A model generated the notes under the pieces. It searched no databases and was not told the DNA's origin. It saw only the letters and a program-made list of their open reading frames with translations. Shown in pieces: positions 1 to 11,130 of a stretch of DNA of 64,000 nucleotides (positions are counted from its first letter, which is position 1; each line of letters starts with the position of its first letter). The translations under genes were made by a program, and so were the position numbers. This DNA is from Hyperoodon ampullatus. Lineage: Eukaryota > Chordata > Mammalia > Artiodactyla > Ziphiidae. The stretch spans positions 29,683,088 to 29,747,087 of the forward strand of contig OX457070.1 of NCBI GenBank assembly GCA_949752795.1, given 5' to 3'.

Positions 1-414
1 ACAGTTGACATCATAGGTAGGGTGGAGGACAGAAAAGCTCTGGAAGCTTTGCTGAGCTTGGAGATCATCCTTGAGATGCTTTTCATAAACTGGGTCATAT
101 CTTCTACCTTGGTATGAATATAGTAGTTCTTAATTTTTCCAAGGAATGTCCTGTCTCCTTGGACATCATTGAGACTTGCTGGGTAAAAATTATACAGCAT
201 GTAGTTCAGTCCTAGAAGTGTTGAATGGTGAACCGGCAAGGGCCATTAAGAGAATAGAAAGGACTTTATTAATAAAATACCAAACAAAAATGATAGTGAT
301 TCAAAAGTACAATTACAGTCCTTTCCTGATCCAATGCCTGGTAGTCAGCTGTGCCATTCTCATAGTCATCTTCATCATAATATTAAGAGCTAACTTTTAG
401 TGCTTATGTGGGGA
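1..414. other. unique intronic sequence, nothing recognised
   Basis: No repeat family, splice-flanked exon or conserved motif recognised. The 74-codon open frame at 176-400 has no domain and is hydrophobic by composition only. Confidence 0.6.
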
Positions 415-585
415 GTGCTTTACTGGAATCATCCCGTTTATCCCAACAGCCCTCAACAGTGAAGTAGGTATGTACTGTTATTACCTCATTTTACAGCTGA
501 GAGAGGTTAAGCAACTTGCCAGAGGCCACAGAGTTATCTAATAGTGGGTAGAGGGACTGCTGACCCTAAACCCAAGCCTTTTTTC
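415..585 (-). repeat. MIR SINE, antisense
   Basis: Reading the + strand shows the reverse of the MIR core: CCTCATTTTACAGCTGAGAG, then GGTTAAGCAACTTGCC and a CACAGAG stretch, which are the typical antisense MIR landmarks. Well diverged. Confidence 0.8.
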
Positions 586-589
586 CCTA

Positions 590-2024
590 TTGTGGTGAAA
601 AATACCTACTGTAAAATTAACCATTTAAACCATTTTTAAGTTTACATACACTTCTGTGGCATTAGGTCCATTCACATTGTTATATAATCATGACTAGCAT
701 CCAGCTCCACAACTTTTCATTTTCCTCAACTGAAACTCTCTACCCATTAAATACTAACTTCCTATTTCCCTCCCCAGCACCTGGCAACCACTTTCTGTCT
801 CTATGAAATTGGCCTTTTTGTCCATTTGTGATTGGCTTATTTTACTCAGCCAAGATTCATCCAAGTTGTAGCAGGTGTCAGAATTTCCTTTTTAAAGCTG
901 AGTAATATTTAATTGTATGTGTATATACCACATTTTGTTTATCCGTTAACCTGTTGATGGACACTTAGCTTCTGCCTTTTGGCTATTATGAATAGCCAAA
1001 ATAATAACTGTTATGGAAATGAGTGCACAAATACCTATACAGCTTCCTGCTTTCACTTCTTTTGGGTAAGTACTCAAAAGTGGGATTGCTGGGCTTCCCT
1101 GGTGGCGCAGTGGTTGAGAGTCCGCTTGGCGATGCAGGGGACACGGGTTCGTGCCCCAGTCTGGGAAGATCCCACATGCCACGGAGCGGCTGGGCCCGTG
1201 AGCCATGGCTGCTGAGCCTGCGCGTCCAGAGCCTGTGCTCCGCAACGGGAGAGGCCACAACAGTGAGAGGCCCGCGTATCGCAAAAAAAAAAAAAAAAAA
1301 AAAAAAAAATAAACAAAAGTGGGATTGCTGAATCAAATGATAATTCTGTTTAATTTTATGAGAAATCACCGTAGCATTTTCCATAGCAGCTGCATCATTT
1401 TGCATTCCTACCAGCAACGCGCAAGGGTTCCAGTTTCTCCGCATCCTTGCCAATACTTTCTCTGTGTGTGTGTGTGTTTTATAATGGCCATCCTACTGAG
1501 TGTGAAGTGGTATGTCATTGTGGTTTTGATTTGCACTTCCCAAAAGACTAGTGATGTTGAGGATCTTTCCATGTGCTTGTTAGCCATTTGTGTATCTTCT
1601 TTGTAGAGAGAGTTATTCAAGCCTTGTGTCCATTTTTAAATAGGGTTTTTTTTTTTTTGCTGTTGTTGAATTGTAGGAGTACTTTATATATTCTGGATTT
1701 TAATGTCTTATTAGTTATATGATCTACAAATATTTTCTCCCATCCTTTGGGTTGCCTTTTGGTTTTAGCCTTTGGTTTTAGCTCTTATGTTTAGATCTTT
1801 TTCCATTTTAAGTTAATTTTTGTATATGTTGTAAGGTGAGGGTCCTCATTTTTTGTCATGTGGATACCACCAACACCATTTGTTGAAAAGACTGCCCTTT
1901 CCCCCTTGAATTGTCTTGACGCTCTTGTTGAAAAATTATTTGACTATATATGTGAGGGTTTATTTCTGGGCTGTCTATTCTCTCCACTGGTCTGTATATC
2001 TGTCTTTATGCCAGTACCACATTG
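590..2024 (-). mobile_element. L1M-type LINE fragment, antisense (3' UTR to ORF2 C-term)
   Basis: The + strand runs from L1 3'-UTR-like text (GGCAACCACTTTCTGTCT, GAGTAATATTTAATTGTATG) into the reverse complement of the ORF2 C-terminus (TGGGATTGCTGAATCAAATG, TTGCATTCCTACCAGCAACG). It continues to about 2024. A CHR SINE at 1091-1313 splits it. Many stops are present, so it is an ancient dead copy. Confidence 0.85.
1091..1313 (+). mobile_element. CHR-2-type SINE (tRNA-derived), nested in L1M
   Basis: Left end GGGCTTCCCTGGTGGCGCAG with A box TGGCGCAGTGG and B box GGGTTCGTGCCC. The body is about 185 bp, followed by a long A tail. A 16-bp perfect TSD, CAAAAGTGGGATTGCT, lies at 1075-1090 and 1314-1329, inside the L1 sequence. 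Inserted after the L1M; not mobile by itself. Confidence 0.96.
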
Positions 2025-2243
2025 CTTTTTTGTTTTGTTTTGTTTTTTTTTGCGGTACGCAGGCCTCTCAGTGTTGTGGCCTCTCCCGTTGCGGAACACA
2101 GGCTCCGGACGTGCAGGCTCAGCAGCCATGGCTCACAGGCCCCGCTGCTCCGCGGCATGTGGGATCTTCCCGGACCACGGATCGAACCCATGTCCCCTAC
2201 ATCGGCAGGCATATTCTTAACCACTGCACCACCAGGGGAGTCC
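2025..2243 (-). mobile_element. CHR-2-type SINE, antisense
   Basis: T-rich tail (TTTTTTGTTTTG...) followed by TGCGGTACGCAGGCCTCTCA and ending ACCACCAGGGGAGTCC, the reverse complement of the SINE 5' end. It sits at the boundary between the L1M piece and an L2 piece. No clear TSD was found. Confidence 0.93.
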
Positions 2244-2640
2244 TCTGAGCTCATTTCTTAACATTCACCTGCCTTCTTGCTAGTCCTTGAATATGCTTGA
2301 TGTGCTCCTGCCTGCTTTTCCCTCTGCCTCAGACAGTCTTCCTCCACCTAACCCCATGGCATGATCCTTCACCTCCTTCATGATTTTGTTCAAATGTCAC
2401 CTTCTCCCTAACATATATAACTCCCTATCACCCTTCTTGCTTTTTTTTTTTTTAACTCCACAGCACTTATCTCAATCTAACTTAACTGTTAAATTTATGT
2501 ATATATTTTCTTATCTCCCTGCACTTGAACAAAAGCTCCATGACGGCAGGGATTTTTGTCAGTGTTGTTCACTGCTGTGTCCAAGTACCTAGAAAATTAC
2601 CTGACATTTAGTAGTCACTCAGTGAGCATTTGTTGAATGA
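2244..2640 (+). repeat. L2 LINE 3' end, sense
   Basis: Order of landmarks matches the L2 3' region: TTCAAATGTCACCTTCTCCC, then CACAGCACTTATCTCAATCT, CTCCATGACGGCAGGGATTT, TTGTTCACTGCTGTGTCC, and the terminal GTGAGCATTTGTTGAATGA. Ancient and highly diverged. Confidence 0.85.
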
Positions 2641-2753
2641 TCAAAGATTGATGTCACTCAGCAGCATCAGGATCATGGATGGTGTATGTCTACCCTAGAT
2701 CATTGAGTCCTAAAAATGTTTTCAGGGAATCCACAGATTTTCCGGATTCCTTC

Positions 2754-3400
2754 CTTCATTCATTCAAGAAGTTTCTGTTGTGTATCTTCAGTGAGACAGG
2801 CACTGAGGTACCAGCTCATAAGCCCCTTAGGAGCATATTTATTTTTGCATTTCCAGCACTAAGTGCTTCTAGTGAGAGGTAACACAGAGGAAGGATTTGT
2901 GAAAGGCTATTGAGCCAAACCACTGGGTCTCGTGAAGACAGAAGTGAATAATACATATCCCTGTGTTCAGTTGGATCATGGTAAAATGGAGAAGACCTGC
3001 GTACATGACAGTTCTGTGATCTGAGTGGTGTAAGAAAGGGATCACAGAGGAGGGAAAAACAAATTGCTTGGGGATATTAGAGGTTAGGAAGAGCTTTTTA
3101 TAAATATGACATTTGAGCTGAGCCTTTTGAAGATGGTTTTTCTGAGTAAAAAAGCCAGGGAGGGAATATAATAGTCATAGGAACAATGCAAGTAAAGATG
3201 CAAAGGCAGGAACGTGCAAAGTACGTTCCTAGAGCACTGAGTTGTCTTGTATTTCTGGAATAGTGAGTTGATGGGCGTAGAGGTGAAGAATGAGCTGGAG
3301 CAGTAGATCCAGACCACATCACAAAGGCCTTGAATGCCATGCTGAGATCTGTGAACTTTATTCTGTTGGCGGCAGTGGGACACTGTTAAACGTGTCTGTT
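2754..3400 (-). repeat. L2 LINE fragment, antisense
   Basis: Starts with TTCATTCATTCAAGAAG and AGACAGGCACTGAGGTA, the reverse of the L2 3' end. It runs on through GACATTTGAGCTGAGCCTTT and CACAAAGGCCTTGAATGCCA to AACTTTATTCTGTTGG, the usual antisense L2 order. Confidence 0.75.
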
Positions 3401-3820
3401 ATAGAGGCAGAAAACACATTAGTGGTTGCCAAGAGTTAAGGATGGGGGGGGGTAGGGAAAAAGTAGGGGGGAGGATGAGTTAACTGTAAAGAGGCAGTAC
3501 AAGGGATGTTTGTGGTGATGGAACGATTCTATATTTTGATCGTGGTGGTGGTTACACGAGTCTGTACACGTGATAAGTTTGCATAGAACTATACCTGCCT
3601 ACACATACATACAAGTGCATATAAAATAGGTAAAATCTGAATAAGGTCTGAAGATTGTGCCAATGTCAGTTTCCTGGTTTTGATATTGTACTAGAGTTAT
3701 GTAAGATGTTACCATTGGGGGAAACTGGATGAAGGGTACATGGGTCCTCTCTGTACTATTTTTCGAACTTCCTATGAATCTATAATTATTTCAAAATAAA
3801 AAGTTAGAAAAAAAAGCATA
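3401..3820 (+). repeat. L1M-type LINE 3' end, sense
   Basis: Contains AGTGGTTGCCAAGAGTTAAG, GGTGGTTACACGAGTCTGTA and the end TTATTTCAAAATAAAAAGTT, typical of old L1M 3' UTRs. G-rich runs at 3443-3475 are part of it. Confidence 0.75.
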
Positions 3821-3894
3821 AGAATGAAAACTTGGTGAAGGAGAAGCTGGAGCAGGCCACTTATTAGGATTTTCATTTATTTAACAATATTTTA

Positions 3895-4256
3895 GGGACT
3901 TCCCTGGTGGCGCAGTGGTTAAGAATCCGCCTGCCAATGCAGGGGACATGGGTTCAATCCCTGGTCCAGGAAGATCCCACATGCCACGGAGCAACTAAGC
4001 CCATGCACCACAGCTACTGAGCTTGTGCTCTAGAGCCCGTGAACCAGAACTACTGAACCCATGTGCCACAACTACTGAAGCCTGAGCACCTAGAGCCCGT
4101 GCTCCGCAGCAAGAGAAGCCACCGCAGTGAGAAGCCCGTGGAAGCCACTGCAGTGGGAAGCCTGCACGCTGCAATGAAGAGTAGCCCACGCACGCGGCAA
4201 CTGGAGAAAGCCCGAGCCCAGCAATGAAGACCCAACACAGCAAAAAAACCCAAAAA
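3895..4256 (+). mobile_element. CHR SINE, long form, with internal duplication
   Basis: Starts GGGACTTCCCTGGTGGCGCA, has B-box-like GGGTTCAATCCC, and extends into the long 3' part (GCAACTGGAGAAAGCCCG) and an A-rich tail. Near-perfect TSD: AACAATATTTTA (3883-3894) against AACAACATTTTA (4257-4268). A 26-bp imperfect tandem duplication lies at 4115-4140 / 4141-4166. Confidence 0.93.
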
Positions 4257-4299
4257 ACAACATTTTATTGCGAAATGTTATGCTCAGACACTGTATATG

Positions 4300-4830
4300 A
4301 TGCTTGGAAAGTTATCAAATATGGTTCCTATCCTTGAGAATTTTGTTTTTGTTTTTAAGTGGAGGAGACAGACATGTTTTAAATAATGATTGTACTGTGT
4401 GTGGGTTTTGTACTGGTAAAGATAGGTACAAAGCACTATGAGAGCAAGGAAGGGGGGGACAAACTTCAGGGGGTGGGAAAGGCTTCATAATGATGCAGTA
4501 ATTAAGCTGGCTCTAAGGGAAGAGTGGGAGTTTGTGTCACGTACACCAGGGTTCTGCAATAGTCCAGGTGAAAGATACAGCTAAAATTATTGGTAGTAGG
4601 AATGGAGAGTGGGGAATGGATTCAGGACCATTTTGGAATAGTATTGATGCAAATTGTTGATGTGTTTAGACAACGAGTTTAGACAGAGAGGGAAGAGTGT
4701 GAGATGACAGAAGTTTTAAGCTTGACTGACTGCATGGTGGCTCTGTTAGCCAAAATTTAGGGTGTAGGAGGAGAAAGGTTTTGGCCATAATGTTAGGTTT
4801 CAGGTATCCGAAGAACGCCATGTGGGGAGA
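4300..4830 (-). repeat. L2 LINE fragment, antisense
   Basis: GGTTCCTATCCTTGAGAATT and GTGGAGGAGACAGACATG, then AATAGTCCAGGTGAAAGATA, then GGTGTAGGAGGAGAAAGG, follow the antisense L2 consensus order. Interior of an old copy. Confidence 0.75.
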
Positions 4831-4889
4831 CTAGTGTGCGGTCGGTGTGTGGAGCTCGGCAGAGGCAGAACATAGATACAGAGACATGT

Positions 4890-5030
4890 TGGAAAGCTGC
4901 ACCCACACTGGACCACTTGCCCCTTCCTCAGTCATCCACCTTCAGCCTGCTTTTTGAGTCTGTGCCTTAGTCTGGAATGTCCCTCTCTTCCTCCCCTGTC
5001 TAGTGAAATCCCACTCCTGTCAATGTCTAT
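4890..5030 (+). repeat. possible L2 fragment, sense
   Basis: CTTCCTCAGTCATCCACC and CTTAGTCTGGAATGTCCCTC resemble the L2 segment that normally reads CTGCCTGGAATG. Short and diverged. Confidence 0.45.
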
Positions 5031-5380
5031 TTCAGAATAGAGGTGATGGCTGGGGCTTTGCTAGTATGTGAATTTTGTCCATGGGTGCTGGAGTAAGGCA
5101 GGAAGCGAAGAAGGTGGGTTAGCAACCTGCGTTCAGAGGTGGCAGGCCCTGGGGAAGAAGGTGAAGAGTAGAAGAACCAAGAAAGTAGTGAGGCCAAATG
5201 GACATTGGTCGCTCAGCCATAGCAGAGCTGACCAACCAGAATTAGACATATTAGGAAAAGAAATAGTCCATGATCTAGATTGTAGAAGTTCATGGCTACA
5301 GAAAATGAGCATTCAGTTTAAGTCCACCCAGAGCTCCATCTCATTCGTAGAGCTGCCTGACACTGAATGGTCCTTGCCAG
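5031..5380. other. unique intronic sequence, nothing recognised
   Basis: No repeat landmark. The 105-codon frame at 5068-5385 ends inside the SINE border and has no recognisable domain. Confidence 0.5.
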
Positions 5381-5390
5381 CCTGATTAAT

Positions 5391-5593
5391 TTTTTTTTTT
5401 TGCGGTATGCGGGCCTCTCACTGCTGTGGCCTCTCCCGCTGCGGAGCACAGGCTCTGGACGCGCAGGCTCAGCGGCCATGGCTCACGGGCCCAGCCGTTC
5501 TGCGGCATGTGGGATCTTCCCAGCCCTGGGCACGAACCCGTGTCCCCTGCATCGGCAGGCAGACTCTCAACCACTGCGCCACCAGGGAAACCC
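5391..5593 (-). mobile_element. CHR-2-type SINE, antisense, nested in the tail of the next SINE
   Basis: T tract, then TGCGGTATGCGGGCCTCTCA and end CGCCACCAGGGAAACCC. It is immediately followed by the T-rich tail of a second minus-strand SINE. The outer TSD of that second SINE (CCTGATTAATTTTT 5381-5394, CCTAATTAATTTTT 5953-5966) brackets both, so this copy seems to have landed in the older copy's A tail. Confidence 0.93.
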
Positions 5594-5952
5594 TAATTTT
5601 TTTTTTCAATAAATTTGTTTATTTATTTTTGGCTGCGTTGGGTCTTCATTGCTGCACACGGGCTTTCTCTAGTTGTGGCGAGCAGGGGCTACTCTTTGTT
5701 GCGGTGTGCAGGCTTCTCATTGCAGTGGCTTGTCTTGTTGCAGAGCACGGGCTCTAGGTGCACAGGCTACAGTAGTTGTGGCACGTGGGCTCAGTAGTTG
5801 TGGCTCTCGGGCTCTAGAGTGCAGGCTCATTAGTTGTGGTGCAAGCCGCTTAGTTGCTCCACAGCATGTGGGATCTTCCTGGGCCAGGAATCGAACCCAT
5901 GTCCCTTCCATTGGCAGGCAGATTCTTAACCACTGTGCCACCAGAGAAGTCT
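5594..5952 (-). mobile_element. CHR SINE, long form, antisense
   Basis: Begins TAATTTTTTTTTTCAATAAA, then the long-form 3' part TTTGGCTGCGTTGGGTCTTC, ending CTGTGCCACCAGAGAAGT. Diverged more than its neighbour, consistent with being the older host of the nested pair. Confidence 0.93.
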
Positions 5953-5966
5953 CCTAATTAATTTTT

Positions 5967-7194
5967 AATATACGATTCTCTGGTGAAGTGGCTGGGCATT
6001 GAAGTGCATCAAAGGCAACTTTTGTTTTTGTGAAGTTGGTCAAAATAATACTGGGGAGTTGGGTTACTGTAACCTTGAGCTCTGGTTGTTCTGAAGGGAT
6101 GACATCAGACTCTGTAACTTCCCTGGTTTCAGGAGGCTCTTTACTTTTTGCAGGGCAAGTTCTTTGGAATCGGGAGAGGGTGTGCTTCCTGTTGGACTCT
6201 GTGCTCTTCTTTATTGGAAAATGCCTTAGTTTCCTGCTACAGATAGAGAGTAGCATCAGTGAGTGAGGCTTCCACTTCCCTGCTGGCTTTCTCTTCTGTC
6301 CATTTCTTGAGTGATATTGTCTGTTGTCTGAGTTCTGAAAAACGATTGCCAACCCCCTAAAACACCAGAGATTTTAAATACAAGTGTACAGTAAATAATA
6401 TGCTTTTTAGTCCTCAAAGCAGATGGTGATGATGATGATTTTAACCTGGGTTCTTCTCCATGTGATCTCCTTAATTCTTTTAATTTCCCCATCTTTAAAA
6501 TTTTATTCTTAAATGCTTTCTCTTTTACAATGTCTTCTTTTTCTTTTTATCCTCCTATTTTTGTACACAGAAACCATTGATAACTGAGGATAGATAGTAC
6601 CTGAGCGGCAAGGAGAGCTTCTTTATACGTAATGAGGACGTCTTTGAAGTGACTCACAGGTAGATGTGCTACCTTCTGGATGAATGGTGACTGGTTAGGC
6701 AGAAAAGGGGGAGGATAATAGAAAGGGAAACTCCTACGTGGATCCATTTTATCAGTGGTGTATGTTTTGAGAGCCCTCAGTTCTAATAGAGTAGTTGGTG
6801 GCGCAGAGCCCTCCTTTTGTTCTCAGAATGGGATTTTCTCTCTTTTCTGCTCGCTGGCTGGCTGTCTTTCTACCTAAAATATACTTTCACAAACTGGAAA
6901 GACTTATTCCACATTATCATGGGCTGTTCAGGAAACTTTCCACTCTACCCAATTTTGCATTATTTGAAAAATTTCTCAATAATCATAATTACTTTTATAA
7001 TAGAAAACTTATAAATATCCCACTGGAAAAATAAACACCTAAAAATCAGGAAAAGATGTTCAGCTATTGAAAATCTCTCTTTATTGAATTTATAATCTTT
7101 TTTGACTTCCATAACTGATGAATTATCGATTTCTTGATATTCATCCATTCATCCATCCTTACCTTTCTGAACTAACTTGAGTTTGCAGTGGTCT
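5967..7194. other. unique intronic sequence
   Basis: No repeat family recognised. It contains a short GAT-type run (GATGGTGATGATGATGATTT near 6423). The 132-codon minus frame at 5954-6352 begins in SINE flank and has no domain. Confidence 0.5.
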
Positions 7195-7310
7195 GTTATT
7201 CCTTTAACATACTGCCGGATTCAATTTGCTAGTATTTTATTGAGTATCTCTGCGTCTTTATTCCTAAATGGAAAAATCTGTAGTTTTCTTTTTTTCCTGT
7301 ACTGAAGGGC
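7195..7310 (-). repeat. small L1 ORF2 fragment, antisense
   Basis: CATACTGCCGGATTCAATTT, then GCTAGTATTTTATTGAGTAT and ATCTGTAGTTTTCTTT, match the reverse complement of L1 ORF2 reverse-transcriptase sequence. Isolated relic. Confidence 0.75.
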
Positions 7311-7583
7311 GTTAGGGCTGTACTTTCTCGCTCTATAAAATTGCTTACTTGCTCTCATAAAATAAATATGAAAGCCTTCCATACTTTGGGTTTCTTAAAA
7401 TTTTGGACTAATAAGTATCATTTGTTGTGAGCTTAGTTTGATCAAGGGTCAGTGATTAGAACCCAGATCTGCATGGCTCCTGAGTCCACACTTATCATTG
7501 CAGGCCACATCAAAGGAGAAAGGCCAGTCTTAGAACCATGGGTCTCCATAGTCAGCAGGCCTGGGCTTTAACTCACCTTGTCT

Positions 7584-8340
7584 TTTTTTTTTTTTTTTTT
7601 TAACATTTTAAATTTTGAAATAATTCAGAGTTACAGAAGCAGTTCAAAAACAGTACAAAAATTCCTGTAAACCCTTTCCCAGATTCACCAAAGGCTAACA
7701 TTTTGCTACATTTGCTTTTCATTCTTTCTGTATATACATATTTTTTTTCCTGAACCATTTGAAGTTACAGATATAACGTCCCCTTTCCTCTAAGTACTTC
7801 AATGTGTATTTCCTTAAAAAAAAAAAAAACCAAAACCACTGTACAGTTTTCAAAATCAGGGGATTAACTTTGATGTAATACTGTGATGTATTTATTCACC
7901 ATTTACCAATTGTCCCACCAGTGTCCTTTATAGCAAAAGAAGAACATTTTTTTCCAGCCCAGGATCTAATCCAGTGTCAAACATTGTATTTAGTTGTCAT
8001 GTCTCTTAAATCTCCTTTAATCTGGAACAGCTTCTTAATCTTGCTCTGCCTTTCATGACCTTGACATGTTAAAGAGTACAGACCAGTTCCTTTTTGTAAG
8101 ATGTCCCTTAATTTAGTGACTCTGATTTTCCTATGATTAGATACAGGTCATGTGTTTTGGCTGGACTACCACAGTGATGTTGTGTTCTTCTCAGTGGATG
8201 TATTGAGAGGCATGTGACATCTGTTTGTCCTGTCACTGGTGATTAACTTTAACCACCTAGTTAAATGGTATCTGCCAGGCTTCTCCACTGTGAAGTTACT
8301 ATTTTTTACTTTGTAATTAATAAGTATTTTGTAGGAAAAT
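7584..8340. repeat. old L1M-like 3'-region relic
   Basis: After a T tract (7583-7601) come TTTGAAATAATTCAGAGTTA, CCAGATTCACCAAAGGCTAA, TTTAGTTGTCATGTCTCTTA, CATGACCTTGACATGTTAAA, and CAGGCTTCTCCACTGTGAAG. This succession recurs in mammalian genomes as an old LINE 3' segment. Subfamily and orientation are not certain. Confidence 0.6.
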
Positions 8341-9640
8341 ACTTTGAGACTGTATAAATATCCTGTTCCTCATCAGACTTTCACTCACTAATTTTAGCAC
8401 CCATGATGTCTTTTGAGGCAACAAGCAAGGATGCTCAAAGTGAATACAGATTTTTGCTCCCCTTGGGGCTAAAGTGAAGGCAAGAGAAAGTGAGACAGTC
8501 TATTAGGCAGATCAGCCACATTTTTTTTTTACACTGCCTATGGCATTTGAGTTTGTTTTTAAGTATGTTACTTTAACTTTAGTCACACTCTTGAGAATAG
8601 TGATTGGCTGTAACCTGTAACCTTTGGGCTCCTGGTTTGGTCACCCAGGGCCAAAGATCCATCCAGCCAGTTTATTCTGGTCACAAGTGCCCTTTTGGGT
8701 CTTTGGCCTATGGCTCCTTTTTTTCTTAGACCTCTTATCTTTGCTTCTGATTAAGGTTCTGTCAGTTGGAGGCCAGAGTAAACTGCCTCTGTGTTGAATC
8801 ACTTGTGAACAAGCATTGCTTCTGGCTACCAGGCCCATCTAATCAGACAGCTGTCCCCTGAGCCCCCGTTACATATCCTGTGCTGTGCTAAGGCTGCAGT
8901 TGTATGAGTCACAGAAGCCAGTTTTTATATGTTAGAGTCCAGAATTATGCATAATTGAAGAAATTTTTAAAATACCAGGTGGTATATAATCAATTGCCAG
9001 TTCTTACAATTAGATGCTATGGAAGTTAAAGAAAGGAGAAATGAGTGACGAATGAAGAAAAAAAAAATCAAGGAAGACTTTTTGGGGCAAATGAGCCTTG
9101 ACTGATAGGTTGGTAGGGATGCCATGAGAAAAGGCACACAGGTAAGAATGTGCAGAGAGTAGGAAGGTGAGGCAGAATGGTGGGACTTCCCTTTGGATGA
9201 CTTCTTATCTAACACCAGGAGCATTAGATAAGCTACATGCTAGCTGTCTCTGTGCTAGTCTGCAGGCATTCTTAAAAGTCACGTGTCTGCTTCTGGTCTC
9301 TGATTACAGTGCTTTCCAGTTTTTTAGTTGAACTAGAGGTTAGATGGCAAGTTGGAACAAAGGAAGTTGGTCTCTTTGGGTCAGTATGGGGACGGGGAAG
9401 CTGCTCTCCCCTCCGCCTTATTCAACAAGTTACCTTATCCTTTTTTAGAGCACAGTTTCTCAACATTTCTAAGTTTCTGACCTCACCAGCATCCTTCTGG
9501 GGAAAGCTGGTGACTTTTGTTTATGAGACATCAGGAGGTCAGATATGATAGTAATTGGACATGGTAATGTCCCTCTTACTCAGCACATTCCTGATAGCCA
9601 TAACCCTGAAAGCACAGCTCTTTGCTATGGTGTCATGCTG
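8341..9640. other. mostly unique sequence with a possible L2 remnant
   Basis: 8950-9185 (GGGGCAAATGAGCCTTGACT, TGCAGAGAGTAGGAAGGTGA) resembles antisense L2. The rest shows nothing I recognise. Frames at 8641-8838 and 9309-9548 have no domain. Confidence 0.45.
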
Positions 9641-9664
9641 TTAAATAAAAAACACTGAATTTTA

Positions 9665-10346
9665 TTTTATTTTATTATTATTATTTTTTAACATCTTTAT
9701 TGTAGTATAATTGCTTTACAATGGTGTGTTAGTTTCTGCTTTATAACAAAGTGAATCAGCTATACATATACATATATCCCCATATCCCCTCCCTCTTGCG
9801 TCTCCCTCCCACCCTCCCTATCCCACCCCTCTAGGTGGTCACAAAGCACCGAGCTGATCTCCCTGTGCTATGCAGCTGCTTCCCACTAGCTTTCTGTTTT
9901 ACATTTGGTAGTGTATATATGTCCATGCCACTCTCGCACTTCATCCCAGCTTACCCTTCCCCCTCCCCGTGTCCTCAAGCCCATTCTCTACATCTATGTC
10001 TTTATTCCTGTCCTGCCCCTAGGTTCTTCAGTACCATTGTTTGGTTTTTTGGGTTTTTTTTTGTTTGTTTTAGATTTCATATATATGTGTTAGCATACGG
10101 TATTTGTTTTTCTCTTTTTGACTTACTTCACTCTGTACGACAGACTCTAGGTCCATCTACCTCACTACAAATAACTCAATTTCGTTTCTTTTTATGGCTG
10201 AGTAATATTCCATTGTATATATGTGCCACATCTTCTTTATCCATTCATCTGTTGATGGACACTTAGGTTGCTTCCATGTCCTGGCTATTGTCAATAGAGC
10301 TGCAATGAACATTGTGATACATGACTCTTTTTGAGTTATGAAAAAG
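9665..10346 (-). mobile_element. whale/ruminant-type L1, 5'-truncated, antisense
   Basis: Begins with T/A-rich tail and TTTAACATCTTTATTGTAGT, then AACAAAGTGAATCAGCTATA, CACAAAGCACCGAGCTGATC, and the ORF2 3' edge TCTGTTGATGGACACTTAGG. Short TSD TGAATTTTA at 9656-9664 and 10347-10355. About 0.7 kb of 3' end only. Confidence 0.9.
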
Positions 10347-10355
10347 TGAATTTTA

Positions 10356-11130
10356 AATCAATTATTTTGATATACATGCATATGTAAACACATGAATAAA
10401 TTCAAATTTATCTCCACAATAACCTGACTCTCCCTCAGATTTGGACTTTTCTTGGTTGCCAAGGGATGGTGTGGAGGTACAGCTCTTACCCCTCAGGAGT
10501 TACGCAGCCAACAGGATGCTCCTGCTTGAACTAGCTCTTGTGTGAGCCCCCTGAATGTCCAGGGGCATGTGTCTGTTCTGTGGATGTCATTGGGCATGTG
10601 TGTCATGGTGGAGAGCAGTTGAATGGCTTAGGTTGGAATTTAGAAATATACCACTGCCCCACCTCCCTTTCCCAAAGAAAAGTTTTTGGGTGGCAGAAAT
10701 CTCTCACAGAAAAGCCCACTCTCATTTGTACCTTAGGACAGACTCTATGACCTCCCTCAGTCGTTTTATTTTTTCTCTTTTTTAAATTAATGAGTTCCTA
10801 ATACTTTTGGCTTACTACGCCTTTAAAACCAATAAATTAAAATGGAGAAAGACACCATCCCGACAGTAGTGAGAGATGACAGGAGCCACTGAGTAAAAGA
10901 CAAAAGCATGAAAGCTGACAGAGAGTGAAAGCATTTCAGTCTGGAGCTGCTTAGTGAGTGAGGGAAGTAGCAGTACACACGCCCTGTAGCTTCTGAGGGC
11001 ATCCCAGTGTTGAGCACGGAACAAGTGGTTAGTATTTGTAATGATTTCTCTAGTTAAGGATAAAAGGTAAAATTCTATCTAGCGTACAATTTGGGAACAG
11101 CAAGATGTGAATAATAGCTTGTCTTGAAAA
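10356..11130. other. unique intronic sequence
   Basis: Nothing recognised. The minus frames at 10815-11024 are overlapping shadows without a domain. Confidence 0.5.
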
